Source: Andrena cerasifolii | Taxonomy: Eukaryota; Arthropoda; Insecta; Hymenoptera; Andrenidae | Reading direction: 5' to 3' | Assembly: GCF_050908995.1 (NCBI RefSeq) | Contig: NC_135118.1 | Span: 8,308,001-8,372,000 of the forward strand | DNA length: 64,000 nucleotides | Shown here: in pieces, positions 12,932 to 25,254 of the stretch | Layout of the letters: the number at the start of each line of letters is the position of its first letter | Numbering within the stretch: the first letter of the stretch is position 1 | Notes under the pieces: generated by a model | Database searches by the model: none | Told to the model about the DNA's origin: nothing | The model's input: only the letters and a program-made list of their open reading frames with translations | Made by a program: the position numbers and the translations under genes

Positions 12932-13690
12932 ATACTCCATAACAAACCATCCTACAAGTATTTCGCAAGGTTCTACGTACTCCACCAGCCACATCACCCA
13001 GCACTCCCAAACTTTATCCATCCATCCTCGTCTTATCAGAAAACTCGCAACACTTACCCAGCGGTTCACCGTGTATAAAATGCGTCACGGTTCCCAGCGC
13101 GTTGACACAAAGCAGCGGGCGAATAAAGCCGTTGAAAATTGCGCCCGGCGTTGCTAGCTAAGGAGCACCGAGGCATGCGTGCACTTTCCGCGTCGGCCTC
13201 GGGGGTAACAACCCCGAAAAAAAAAATGGTTGCACGCGCGTGGCAATGCGTCGCATTAGGCGCGCTCGATTGAACGGCCCTGACCGAAAGGATAAAAAGA
13301 ACGAGGAAATTACGTCGACGAGCCGCCGCTCGGCTGGAAAAGCTTTTAAAAAGTCCAGACCCGAGGGCGGGGGAGGGCCGTTTGCGTTTCTCGGACCGCT
13401 CGGGCGGGGAAGAAAGCCGACGCCTTTCTTCGGCGAGCCGCGCGCACGGTATCGCTTCCCGGATTTCAAAGCTGCGCTGCTTTTATTGCGACGTTGGCTG
13501 TCGCTATTCTGTTTTTTATCAGTGACTAATGAGCGTCGACAGACACGCGATAAGGGAATTTCGGAGGGGGCCAAACGTCACTTGACCTTGGTAAATTGAG
13601 GGTCCGTGGTGCGTTAGGGGATCGCCGAGTTAAATTAATTATACGAGCCTTAAAAGAATGTTAATAACCGAGAAAATGCAATGTAAAATA

Positions 13691-13785
13691 TATTACGTAA
13701 CGAAGGTGGTCTGGGTTAGGTCTGGGTTAGGAAAGAAATCGGCAAAATTACGCTTATGTAATTTAAGAACGGCCTTTAATACCTT
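13691..13785. mobile_element. Fragment of the TTAAATTACG foldback family
   Basis: TATTACGTAACGAAGG at the left and TTATGTAATTTAAGAACGGC, then CTTTAATA, at the right match the end of 686-1041. Confidence 0.5.
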
Positions 13786-14836
13786 CTACCCGATGGGTCC
13801 AGAGGGGGGCTTCTTTGGGCAAAGAATATAAGTCTTGGAGTAAGATTGTTTGACGCGAAACTCGGCTGCAAGTCCGCCAGCGCTTGAAACGACCAGAATT
13901 GCAAGCCTCGGCGGCTCATTGATATTATCTGTCGTCATTCATCGTATGCTTCTCACGATAGCGCGAACGATTTCATTATTGCGCACGCGATCTCGTGCCG
14001 CGATCCGTTAGCTGATGCTGCGACTAAAACGCTGACGGTCTCTTCCAGCGTTACTAATATTTCAACTTCCCCCGCTGATCAGACGGCCTTTTTCCGGGTA
14101 TTGCTGTTCGATTCCAAGGCGCGCCTCGAGACCAGCCACTTTATTCTCGCCGGCTAGTAATCGATCGCTACAAAGTCCACGGGAGCCGAAGTCCAAGCAA
14201 TTCATCACCGAATCCTCAGGGAATACTGCGCCAGCGCTACAAAAGTTCCTGCGAAACTACGATCCACGCTAGATAACCGTTATCGCGCTCGGCTCATTGT
14301 TCCTCCGTCCAAAGCTCGTATTTTCGAGCCTTGCGCCGAGAAATCGAGATCGAACGACGAAACTCGAGAGGCGACTCGCGCCCGCACAGCGAACGTATTA
14401 TCGCCTATGGGAGCACATCTCCACTTCACCGCCGATCTTTTCCAATTGATAAAAAGCCTTTCCTCGTGGACGCGACTTTGCTACCTCGTTTTGACGGCAG
14501 GGCTGAAATTCGGAACTTCGATTTCTGAAGGTGGTGCGACCTGATTTTTGGGATACGAATGGTGTCGCTTGGTGGAAATCTAAATCGGCTTACGCTTACT
14601 GTTGACGTGGTTCGTGCAGTTAGTAACGAGCTTGTCCAGAGTTCCACGAGCCATTCAGATTGATGCCACGAGCTGCTCTCACTTGGAAGAATATTTGGTT
14701 AAGTCTCTGGTATTTATTTCTTTATTTATATACGCGTGGGCACCCTTTGGTAAGAGATACAATATACATAGCAGAAAAGATGTAGCATGCGTAAACACAA
14801 AAGAATTAGACAGGGTTGTTGTGCACTAAAGTTAGT

Positions 14837-15845
14837 AAGGTGAATGTCCCAATTTCTGCTCATTTAAGCGGAGGTTCGGGACTAAAAGTAGATTTTTCGT
14901 TTATTTCGTTTTTCGAATGTTCAATCTTTTAGGAATACGTGTTTGAAAGGATTTGTTGAAATTCGTGAAATTCCCGAAGTTATAGGCATTTGAGTAGCGA
15001 CAAATGCATGGATGCCACTCGGCACTCACGTAAAACTTTAAACGCGTTTTTCTTGAATCAGTCTTCTCAAAACGGTGGGACCTGTATCTCGAAAAGTTAT
15101 TATCTGACTCGACTGAAACTCTTTTTACTTTGAAGAATATACTTCTGGCTAGGAGGGAATCCAGCAAAAATTACAAAATAGTGAACATTTATCATTTTTA
15201 AAAAGTGGTTTCACACTTCAAGTGTCGTTATTCTCACAAAAATGTCATTTTTGTAATTTTGTCTGGTGCCCCCCCCCCCTAGCCAGAAGTATATTCTTTA
15301 AAATAAAAAAAGTTTCAGTCAAATCAGATAATAACTTTTGGAGATACAGGTCCCACCGATTTGGATGATTTTTTTGACGCCTTGACTTTAACGACTTCCG
15401 AGTGCCGTCTGCAATCATTAATTAAAAAAAAGTCCCATTGAATTATATATAGTAGTTTTCCTTTAATTAATTCCTAAAGATCGCCTATTTTTTGGGTCCC
15501 TAGACCGGAACCTCACCTTAAGAGATAACGCGTCATAAAGAAGGTGTACAAAATTTGTTTGTGATGAAAATTTGCAGAGTAATTGATTAATTCTTTAATA
15601 ATAAATCAACCAATTCAACAACTATTTAAGAAAGATATTTCAAGATTGTTAATTATTAGTAATATGTAATTAAATATATCATGCTCTAAATGTCCATATT
15701 TCTGCTCATGAAAAATAGCGATGCATGTATTGCCCTAAGCTCGTGCAACACTCGCGTAAATGTTTAAATAGTTTAGAATTATTTTGTTGCAACTATAGTA
15801 CAAACGTAACGCATATAATAATAAGAAAAATACGAAATGACCTTA
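14837..15845. mobile_element. AAGGTGAATGTCCC element interrupted by a TTAA element
   Basis: It starts TAAGGTGAATGTCCCAATTT then CTGCTCAT, stops at a TTAA insertion (14864-15521), and resumes. The resumed part matches the intact relative at 27455-27962 (GATGAAAATTTGCAGAGTAA, TGATTAAT, TTTCTGCTCATGAAAAATAG). The right terminus is lost. Confidence 0.8.
14864..15521. mobile_element. TTAA element nested in the AAGGTGAATG element
   Basis: Left TTAAGCGGAGGTTCGGGACT, right CTAGACCGGAACCTCACCTTAA (inverted, diverged). Halves are inverted: AGAATATACTTCTGGCTAGG against CCTAGCCAGAAGTATATTCT. TTAA on both sides. Confidence 0.8.
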
Positions 15846-15965
15846 TCATGATTTTTTTATTTTACTCAGAAAAATTCTTATCGGTCCATTTTTGTTAATA
15901 TTTCATCCTAAAAGTAAGCAAAAAATTCCTAGTGTAACCATTTTTTATATAAATGAAAATTATTG

Positions 15966-16466
15966 AGTTTTGAGTTTTTTTGAGAAGCTAGAAGAATTAG
16001 TTTGCTAACTGACGCGTTTCCTCGTTTTGAAAAAAAATGCATTTGGTTGGAATAGCGAAAAGAATAGTAAAGGTCGATTTTTAAACTTTTTTTTTGTGAG
16101 CTTGTAATGAAAATTAAAAAAAAACCGTTTGTAGATTGCAGTAAGTTGTATACGTGCCTAAAATTTCATGAAAATCGGTTAACGTTGCTCCGAGCTACAA
16201 ACGTTTAAAGAACGCGGAATAAGGTCGAGAATCGCGAAAATTCCCGAAATCAGTGATTTTCGAGCTCACAAAACAAAGTTTAAAAATCGACCTTTACTAT
16301 TCTTTTCGCTATTCCAACCAAATACATTTTTTTTTCAAAACGACGAAACGCGTCAGTTAGCAAACTGATCCTTCTAGCTTCTCAAAAAAACTCGAGTCGT
16401 TTGGACCAATTCTAAAAAAGTTATGCGATTTTAGAAAGTGTCCGAACATTAATGCGAGTCACTGTA
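15966..16466. mobile_element. Mariner/Tc1-like MITE, copy 2, foldback form
   Basis: The first 290 bp repeat the 10958 element in the same orientation. The remainder (about 16260-16440) is the inverted copy of its own first part (TTTGGACCAATTCTAAAAAA), then ATTAATGCGAGTCACTGTA. The left terminus is missing. Confidence 0.72.
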
Positions 16467-17119
16467 CAAACGTACAAACAAACAGAGGATCCAAATTGAA
16501 TAAAATTGTTTAAAAAAGTCTACGGCGCGGCAGATTTCGTTACAGAATAACTCTTCGACAAAGTGTCAATCCTCAAAAGTCACCCGAACAGAATGCTCTT
16601 TCGCAGATACAAATATCGTGGAAAACTAATATCCTTTTCCCGGTATCGACACGGTTCACTCTGTTAGCTAGCATTTCCCTCGAGTGAAACAACGGCCGAG
16701 GCCAGGCGTAATCGAAAACAGAACGATGCAGTTAGTTACACGTACTCGTGTAATATTTAGAATCAAGGTCCCCTTCCATCGCGAACAGCGCCGAGGATTG
16801 GAGAGTTCTGCTGCCGTGTCCGGAAGAGGAATGTTTCTGTTTAGACATCGCCATCCCTCGATTCCGCGTAGAGAGGTGACCGTCTGATCGCGAAGGACAC
16901 TCCCGTCTGCAGCTCTAAGATCGCTTTTCGTCCTCGAGTATCGTTTGTCGTCTGGCAGACGGAATCTGGAGTCTGGCTCGGGGATAGTATCACTCTGATA
17001 ACATCGTGTATCATCGCGCGTGCTTACCGGTTTCCGCGTTGTTGCAGGCGAGAAATGCTCGACGATTGGTGTTCTGTCGTCGGCGATGGTTTTCGAGGTG
17101 CCTCAAGGCAGTTCGATTA

Positions 17120-17155
17120 TCTTAATGTATATAAAGCAGAAAGCTTCTAATAAAT
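17120..17155 (+). mobile_element. Extra Helitron 5' end fragment
   Basis: TCTTAATGTATATAAAGCAG followed by AAAGCTTCTAAT repeats the first ~36 bp of the Helitron family directly upstream of the full copy. It may be a second 5' terminus or a broken tandem copy. Confidence 0.7.
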
Positions 17156-17175
17156 TACCCAGTCATTAATAAATA

Positions 17176-17393
17176 TCTTAATCTATAAAGCAGAAAGCTT
17201 CTAATATGTTTGTGTGTTTGTCTGTCGCCTAAAAAACTTTCGAACGATAAACTCTGCGATCACGAAATGTGCTTCAGCTGATTGTGCTCGATTAATCCAG
17301 ATGAATGTGACTATTTTCACACTAAAAAAAAATTTTTTTTCTCTTTATAAAATCAGAATCTAAATTTCGGGCGAAGCCGCGTATTAAGGCTAG
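17176..17393 (+). mobile_element. Helitron-like non-autonomous element, second copy
   Basis: The same family as 32276-32492 in the opposite orientation: starts TCTTAATCTATAAAGCAG, contains TGTTTGTGTGTTTGTCTGTC and CGGGCGAAGCCGCG, and ends TATTAAGGCTAG, followed by T. Length 218 bp. It is preceded by A, as expected for A/T insertion. Confidence 0.82.
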
Positions 17394-17511
17394 TTATTAA
17401 TATCTCAGAAAATCCAAGTATCGGCCAGACTGTAAATTTTCTATGAGTATTTTGCTTCTGTAATAGTGCTCCCAAATATTCGAAATGAGAATTAAGATGT
17501 GTAAGAATATG

Positions 17512-17690
17512 TTCTAGGTCTATCGAGATTTTTAAAAATTTCCAAGTCTATCAAGATTTTTAAATTTTTCCAGGTCTAGTAGGATTTTTAAAATGTTCCA
17601 GGTCTAGTAGGATTTTTAAAATATTCCAGGTCTAATGAGATTTTTTAAATTTTCCTGGTCTGGCAAGATTTTTAAAACTTTCCCGATTCC
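17512..17690. repeat. Tandem repeat, ~30-bp unit, about 6 copies
   Basis: The unit contains CCAGGTCTAGTAGGATTTTT followed by AAAATGTT, with drift between copies. It lies just before the Transib-like element. No coding potential. Confidence 0.9.
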
Positions 17691-17891
17691 ATTGATATAT
17701 AAAGCAATTCGAAAGAATGGTAAATGTTCTCGATTGAGAATTCGCAAGGCAGCAGATTAACCGCCTATTACCACACAAACATGCCTCTTCCCTTGCGAAA
17801 TGTCAAAGAAGTTGCAAGATACACCTTCGATGAAATATTAGGTCGAGTAATGGAGTCATTTGGATGCCCCTTAATGGCACTCGTGCCCGCA

Positions 17892-18969
17892 CACAGTGGG
17901 CCGGATTCACTTATGTTGCGGCATCTGGGTCTTTTTTTAACACATCGGAATGACATTGATACCAAAAAATAGAAAAAAATTATTCCTTTCTAATGAATTT
18001 TCTTATTCCTTTCGAATAAAAAAATAATATTTTTGACATTTATTTATTTTTCATTTTTTTTAAACAAAATTTTGAAGAAAAAAAATTTGAAAACTATTCA
18101 TTTGGTACTTTATTTAATGCCCTTTTCAGTGATTATAGGGAATGTTGGGGAAACTTTTCGTTTTCAAGTTATAAGGAAAAGTCGAAAAATAAAGGAATGC
18201 GGTCAAATATCGTTTTGTTTAAATTGAAGGCGAATCCTTTGCGCTAAACATCATCTTCTGTTAGTAATTAATGTAAACAATTTATTAAAAAATATTTCTG
18301 AAAACAGTCAGTAAAATTGCGACATTTTTTAAAATATTCATTTCTAATGATGTGTAATTTAATATTTTTTACATTTATTTATTTATTAATTTTTTATTTG
18401 AACGTTGATAACTTTAAACATTAATAATTCGAGCAATGGGGCGAGTGGGGAAATTGATCGTTGCGTGATTATTTAGAGGAGAGTGTACTGAAACTATTGC
18501 AATTGGTCCGAAAGTGGAACTTTTTGGCGTTCGGAAGATATTCCTAATCAAATTTGAAAAATGTCGCTATTTTCGTTGCATATAAAAATATTTTTTAATG
18601 GATTGTTTATATTACTTACTAATAAAAGAAGATATTTATCGCAAAGGCCTGGTCTTTAATTTAAACAAACCGATTTGTTGCTACTTTCCTCTATTATCCG
18701 AATTTTCCTTATAACTTGGAAACGAAAAGCTTCCCAAACATTTTGCTTAAACCATTGTAAAGGGCATTAAATACGGTACCAAACAAACAGAATTAAATTT
18801 CTTTTATCACAAATAAGTTAAAAAAATTAATAAATAAACGTAAAAAATATTAAATTATACAGCATTAGAAAGGAATAATTTTTTCCTACTTTTTAGCGTA
18901 AATTTCATTCCGATATCTTAAAGAAGAAAAGACCGAAAAGGCGGCAAATTTTAAATCCGGCCCACTGTG
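17892..18969. mobile_element. Transib-like non-autonomous element with CACAGTG ends
   Basis: Left end CACAGTGGGCCGGATT, right end AATCCGGCCCACTGTG. It is flanked by CCGCA on both sides (17887-17891 and 18970-18974), a perfect 5-bp GC-rich duplication. CAC-type ends and a 5-bp GC-rich duplication are characteristic of Transib, the family related to RAG1. The two halves (about 450 bp each) are inverted copies around an AT-rich core, for example TACTTTATTTAATGCCCTTT against AAAGGGCATTAAATACGGTA. No transposase ORF is present. Confidence 0.82.
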
Positions 18970-18974
18970 CCGCA

Positions 18975-20978
18975 TCACGCATTCACCGACAACGTCGAAG
19001 CGCAAATAATTCTCTCCTTCTTTCGTATTATCCTGTCAACATTCCTACGTATCGTTACCGATTTTTGACGTCAACTGCCGAGCTATCCTTTAACGTCGCT
19101 GTAGCAACAGGTCAGCAGGATTGCCCCCTTGGCCATTCAGAATGCGATTGCGAATGATCGGTGCCTATCCTATTTGCACATTAACGAAGGCCCCCTCTCG
19201 GAACAGAATCGAGCAACGTCTGTCTTGCTGAATAGAGATCGGCTGCACTTTTGCAAGCCTCCTCGTAGACAAATGACATCTCGCGTCCGCAAACCCGCCG
19301 AGCTGTGCGTGTGTGGTCGTCCTTAGAGCAGACTCGTTTAATTGCCATCGCCTCTAAGAGGGACTGCCGATAACGATGCACGCTGAACATTACGTAAATA
19401 GCGGCCTTTTAACGCGGTGACGTTCCTTTCAGTGGTTCCACGCGCTAACGGTTTAATCAATTCGATTCGTTTCTCGTTCCTTCATCGTCCTGCCTTTCGC
19501 GTGGGCGTGTACGCGGACCGTGGATTTCAGTGGATCGATTGGCGACGCCGAGCGGAACGTGTGGAAAGTAAACACGCGAAATCGGCGCCGCGAAACGAGA
19601 GTGGTCGCGGGTTTCGCCGTGGCGAAATTCGCATAGCAAACTGTCGCCGACAAAAATGTCCCCGCTAATTACCATAGAAGTAGATGCGACTTGAAGCGGT
19701 TAATTGATGTCTTTTAATAATGATAAACCGTATCTTCAATTTCTGTTTTATTTTCTGTTAGGGCCCCGGTTTTGTCCTGGTCTTCTCTAAATACAGTCCT
19801 GTAAGAGGTAATAGGGGGGGGGGCACGTTTAGCGGCCAGTACCCAGCAGGGTGTCGGGTAAGACCCCGCTGGGGGACTTCACACCTAAGTCACTGTATCT
19901 CGGATAGGCACTATACCCCTCTCGCCGTGCTTTATGACTCCTACCCAGGTCTTGCGAAGCCGTCATCTGGTCGACAATCGACCAGTACCGTTACAAAAGA
20001 CCTATCCTTAAATAGGATATTTTCCATAGGATACAAAATGATCTGCATATCCAACACTCGCGTTCTAATCATGCTTCACTCACGCTTCAACAGGGTGAAT
20101 ATACACTTCGATTGGTTTATACGAGAACATGACTTGTGTACTTAAAGTTGCCAGTGAAAGCAGTTTTTGATTAGGCTTACACTTAGTTTCCATAAATATT
20201 AGGGGGGGGGCACCTTTTGGTTGTTTAATTTCTTCTTTTTTTTGTTGTTAATATTACCGAGTGTTAGTTTCTAAAAATGGATATTCCTAGTTTCTTCGAA
20301 AAATGGGGCACCCGCTTTGGACGAGTAAACTATCACAGGTCCTTGAACTTGATATCCAACCCCGGTAATGCCTTTAGCCTGCTTAATAGCCTCTCTGAGC
20401 AGCATGATTAACGACGCATGCACCCAACACATGCACTTGCGCCGAGATTGTGAGACGTTGGAGGAATGACGGACAAATTGTTTCTCCCCCGGCTTCTCCC
20501 GGCAATTAATTATTATCTCCGGAGGAGGCTTACCAGCGTGGGCAAACATAAACATCCGTGGATTATTAGGTAATAAATTTCGCCGCTAATGAACTCGTAG
20601 CGTGGTCGCGGTGCACGCGCTGTCCGCGCACTCTGCAATCTAACTACGAGGGAAACGGCGCGCCCTCAGTGTTGAGGACACAGGTGTTGCTTCCAAGCAT
20701 CGCGAAAAGTGGTGAATTCCATATAACGAACGATTACCCTTTAGGAAACTTCGAAATTCATTGCAACGCTCTTTCCTCCCTGCGAAGGGTCATTCTAACC
20801 GATTAAGCTCTCGCCAGTCTCCAACAACCTACCCTTACGCGCACTTATTTCATCCTACACCCAAATGCCCCCCGAATCTAAAGCAAAGTCTGGGCGAAGT
20901 TGGGCATTATTCGGATAAATTTTAATTCGAAGAAAAAAAGAATGATTTGTTTATTCGTTAAATTTTTATTCGAATAAC
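18975..20978. other. No gene recognised; two G-run motifs
   Basis: GGTAATAGGGGGGGGGGCAC at 19807 and AATATTAGGGGGGGGGCACC at 20196 are similar but may be coincidental. Otherwise nothing supportable. Confidence 0.45.
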
Positions 20979-21338
20979 TATTTTGATTTTTGGATATTTT
21001 ATAGAGGACCGAAAAATAAGAAATACGTGTTTTTTTATTTTTTCTCGTTTACATATTTGGGGGGGTGAAAACTGCGTTCAAAGTTAGGGTTGAAAAATCA
21101 TTTTTGTGGAATATCTCGAGAACTATTAGAGATAGGGGAATAGTGTCAATGGACGAATTTTGTGTCTTCGAATGCGAAATATGACTGACTCACCAGATTT
21201 TCAAAAATCCACAAAAATGATTTTTCAACCCTAATTTTGAACGCAGTTTTCACCCCCCAAATATGAAAACGGGGAAAAATAAAGAAACACGTATTTCTTA
21301 TTTTTCGGTCCTCTATAACATATCCAAAAATCAAAATG
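20979..21338. mobile_element. Full-length foldback element
   Basis: TTTTGATTTTTGGATATTTT, then ATAGAGGACCGAAAAATAAG, is mirrored by CTTATTTTTCGGTCCTCTAT and ATATCCAAAAATCAAAAT. The inner arms GTGAAAACTGCGTTCAAAGT and ACTTTGAACGCAGTTTTCAC correspond closely. Centre about 21105-21208. Confidence 0.8.
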
Positions 21339-22193
21339 ATCGGAGGCTGGCACCAAAAATACTCTCCTTGTTAGTCCAGGTAAGCCTTACCGATAATTCC
21401 TTTAGCAGGTCAAGGACGAAACGCACTCCTCCGTTTCTCCTTCCCTCTGTCTTATCTCCTACGTACAAAGCTTCCACCCTAACCCATACCAAACTCACGA
21501 TAAAAAAATTAAAATCCGATCGGCAGTCCAGCTTGAGTTTTCTCCCTCGCCTTTTTTTTCAATTTTCTTTTACGCCGATGCTGCTCGGTTAAAGTCATCT
21601 TCACCTTGACCAGTATAGACAGCGATCCTCCGTTTCGCGCTTGCCAGCCCCTCTGGCCGAAGGATAGCGAAAGTAGGTAAGGGTAATTTGCTAATGGATG
21701 CAATTCCCTTGGTTCGCGGTACAAGGGGGCGTTAGCTCGCGCAATTCTCAGTCTCAATGCAATTTCGCGAAATTGTGCATGATTTCACCGCGCACGCCGG
21801 CTCCCGCTGGCTCGTGCAATTTAATATCGACACCCCTATCGGTTGCGACCGTTGTTGCGGCGTGGACTTGCTTGTCGCTGGCGTACGGGCGTAATCGAGT
21901 TACCGTTCGATATTAGCGAACGTCCAATTCAATAACGGCGGCTTCAATAGCCGGGCAGGCACATCGTGTCTTCTCGCGGTTTGTGGTCCACCGTGGCCGA
22001 CGAGATGTCATTAATGGGGCTGATTAATTAAGGGAACTACTTAGGCAGTCAGGTCTGGTGAAAATGTAAATTTTCGGGGGGAATTAATTACAAGGAAATG
22101 AATAATAATTGTGACTAGTACTTCTGGGTGATGTTTAATAATACTATTAACTGTGAAAACTTTTTGTTGTTGTTGATAATATGTAGGGGAGAC

Positions 22194-22220
22194 CGGGCTA
22201 AAAGTTCCGGGGGTATGTTG
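22194..22220. mobile_element. Terminal motif TAGGGGAGACCGGGCTAAAA
   Basis: A single end resembling 5460 and 38986. No matching right end was found in the following 400 bp. Confidence 0.4.
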
Positions 22221-23348
22221 TTTCGACGCACAATGGTTGAGTATACTACATGCTAGCTGGACAAAATTATTTTTTCGCGGTATTGGGTTTATACGGGATT
22301 GAAATTGTTAGAAACAAACCTGATTCGTATCACAGCTTATTATTTCACTGAAAATATCAATAAAATAAAAGTTTGACTAATTCAATAAAAGAAAAAGAAC
22401 AATTCGACAGTATTGTACTTTAACTATAATTATCAGTTATAACAGTATGATTATTCCTGTAATTTCTGAGTGTTCTGTGGAATTTTAAAAAAAAATTCGA
22501 GCCACAGTTGACTCACCTAACTTAAAATGGCTATTAAAACAGTGTTTTGCTATATGTCCCACGTAGTTCCACGCAACAAGGCTTGAATGTGCGGAAACTA
22601 GAGACTTTGCGAGTAGTTAAAACTGTAGACTTCGAAACAATTAATGGCCAAATAATCCATATGCTACAGAGCGTCCACTGACTTAATCTTTATCGCACTA
22701 CTTCGGAGGTGTGATGTTGGATAAAAATTCAGTTCACGTCGCTTCGGTTACGTCGCCCGAGTGTTACATCGAGTCGACGTTAGCCCGACGGTAGCGTGCG
22801 TATGCAACTGACTAAACAATGTTCCCGAACGGCAACATCGTTAATAGTTTCTTGGCCCCCGTACACAGCTGTCCACACTTTGCAGCACTTGTGTCCTTCG
22901 TGCGGAAGCACATGTGTGGATTGCGTGCACGTACGAGCGACACGGCGTGAGAGCCGAACGTAATTCGCGCTTCTTTGCCCCGACTTCGAAATTGACCCCG
23001 AATTGTAGCCGACCGATTCATCGACTCGCTCCTACTAGTCCTGTGCCTGCCGCATTATTCTCGGCGTTGATGCTCGGGGCGGGTACTCGCCGGAACGTGA
23101 CGTAACTTCCAATCTTTTGCGTTGAATTAATCCTCTAAGCGGTCGGAAGAGTTGATGGCATCATCATTAGCCCTCGCCTCCTTGAGATGTGTTTGTATAT
23201 GTAAATCGTCGGCGAATCGGGGGAATAGAAATATCAGAAGTGGGACAGTCGCATCGAATCGCTTAATCCGCGATTAATGTCGCTTTGCTGTCTGCGATTA
23301 ATCATTTCGTACGAACACGTGGCGATGGAAGGTCGAAATGGAATAAAT

Positions 23349-24217
23349 GAGCCGTTTATTTTGAAACTGGCCTAACTCCATTTATACTTAAATCAAGATA
23401 TTTACTATTGATAATGTCAGAAAGCAGTGGTGAAGGTAATTTTAATTAATTAGTACCTACAAGTTAACCTCAGTTTTTGGACAATTGCGTTAGTTGAATA
23501 ACCAGTACATTTAATTGATATAAAACTTAAAGTTTAATATTAAACTTTAGAAATTATTTCACCCATGGGGAAGAACAGAACAAGACTATTTAGTTCAGAT
23601 AGTGAAGAAGAAATAGTAACTAATGATTTAAAAAAAAAATCGAAAACGAAACAGAATTATAGAACAATACTCGTCTTCAGGGGATGAAGATGCGATTAAC
23701 AATGGAGAAGAGATTGATGAATCATACATCCAAAAAGTGCGAAAGATTAAACGGAATTCAGGAAAAAGATATTGTACTGAAACCGGAAATATTGTACCTG
23801 AAAAAATTTTCGAAAACAAAGATTGCCGTTGTCGGAATGCTTGCACAAAAAATTACGACGAAGAGGAAAGAAATAATATTTTCGAGAAGTTTTGGGGTTT
23901 GGGAGATTTTAACAAAGTCAATTTGAAGCATCTTAAATTATGTTGAATGGACTTGGGCACCTTCAAATTTTATAATGAATCTGGTTGTTAATTTCGGAAG
24001 TGGCCTAACTCCATTCTTGATAAGAAAACGCATATTATTCACTTAATAATTGCCACTATTTTAATAGGAACTATAAATTTAACATCCTTAGATATACTTA
24101 AGCAGTATGACTCATTAGTATCCTATACGTATATTTTTAAATTCATTGAAACGCAAACCCTTAAGTATCTCGATTTGAAGATAAATGGACTTAGGCCACT
24201 TTCAAAATAAACGGCTC
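23349..24217 (+). mobile_element. TIR DNA transposon remnant with AAAT duplication
   Basis: The ends GAGCCGTTTATTTTGAAA and TTTCAAAATAAACGGCTC are inverted, and the inverted repeat continues for about 55 bp (TGGCCTAAGTCCATTTAT). Both sides carry AAAT (23345-23348 and 24218-24221), a 4-bp duplication. Extra copies of the TGGCCTAACTCCATT motif occur at 23944-24016, giving internal repeats of the TIR. It contains a frameshifted ORF at 23565-23946. GAG ends with a 4-bp duplication recall the Sola superfamily; that name is tentative. Confidence 0.8.
23565..23946 (+). pseudogene. Frameshifted transposon protein N-terminus
   Basis: It starts MGKNRTRLFSSDSEEEIV and breaks at an A10 run (23630-23639). 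In the next frame it continues QYSSSGDEDAINNGEEID, then SGKRYCTETGNIVPEKIFE, CRCRNACTK and EEERNNIFEKFWGLGDFN. The Gly-Lys-x-Tyr, C-x-C-x3-C and R-x-x-I-F-x-x-F-W-x-L-G-D pattern recurs at the N-terminus of uncharacterised arthropod transposon proteins. The frame stops at 23946 without any catalytic domain, so it is dead or was only ever a deleted derivative. Confidence 0.65.
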
Positions 24218-25254
24218 AAATAACAGAGGACAATAGTGCAGCAATGATACCTGATTCTTGGCTGTAATTTTTTGTAATTAAGACCCTTCTGGCGATGTAC
24301 TCCATCTAGTCGATACAGGTTTAAATGATGGAAATGAAATTTGTGGGAGAGTTTCGTAATATTTCTGTATGGAGATTTGGGAATTTAGGAATCGCATTGA
24401 ATGCATCGACTTCAGAAAAGTGTCTGCTTTCCGCGCGAGGAGTCATGGCGTTTTCAAGGAAGCTAGGAGCTCTATAAAGCGTTGAATCTTCTTCCTCGTA
24501 CTTTCGAAGGGATTCCACATTGCGTGAGCTGTGGAAGTTCGAATCCCCGTTGCATGTCGTCGCGAGGAACATCAAATATAAAATTGAAAGTAGGGAAAAC
24601 GACGTTTCTTTTATCCTGACGGTAAAAACCTTAAAGTTTCGGGTCCCGGGCAGAGTCGAATCGTATCGAATTCCCCCTCTGTTCTCAATATCTCGGGTTA
24701 TTTGTGCGGGAATGGGATTTGAGTGAAACTTCAAGTATCTAATTTCATTCTGTTTAGCGCACCGACAAATTCAGCGATTTTCAGGAATTTATTGCGAACA
24801 AACGAATTACAGTAATGGAATAAAACCCTTTTCTATTGATTAAACTACATTTCTACACTAAATAAAAAAAAATATAAAAATAATAAAATTACTGCTTTTA
24901 AAATGCTTTTGAGGGCGATTTTGATGGCATGGTTAAAAATTCATGCTTCGCTCGTGGTGTTCCGTCTTACGGGAACAAAAGGGGGCTCACAGCGAGGCGG
25001 GGATTTAAAGATCTTTATTACCAGGCAATTGCTTACCTTCGAAGCGTTTTGGGGAAGATTTGCCTGTCAGATAGGCGGCAATCGACATCGTGCCATTTTT
25101 TTTGTTGGGCAACTCGACCATAGGCATATATAGACAGAGCGTAAGCTGAGGGGGGTGTAAGATTCGCGGTAAGGGGAGCGATACAGGCAAATCGGGTAAC
25201 GCAGTGGTTATGTGTACCGAATGCTTCCGAAGCTAACCCGACGTCGGGCCGACG

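Noticed and set aside
19807..20215. Two similar G-run motifs considered as LTR ends
   Set aside because: Similarity is limited to the G run and a few bases; no TG..CA ends, primer-binding site or coding region.
24321..24734. 137-aa frame on the - strand with a signal-peptide-like segment
   Set aside because: The hydrophobic stretch lies about 45 residues from the start, and no family, splice or expression support is visible.
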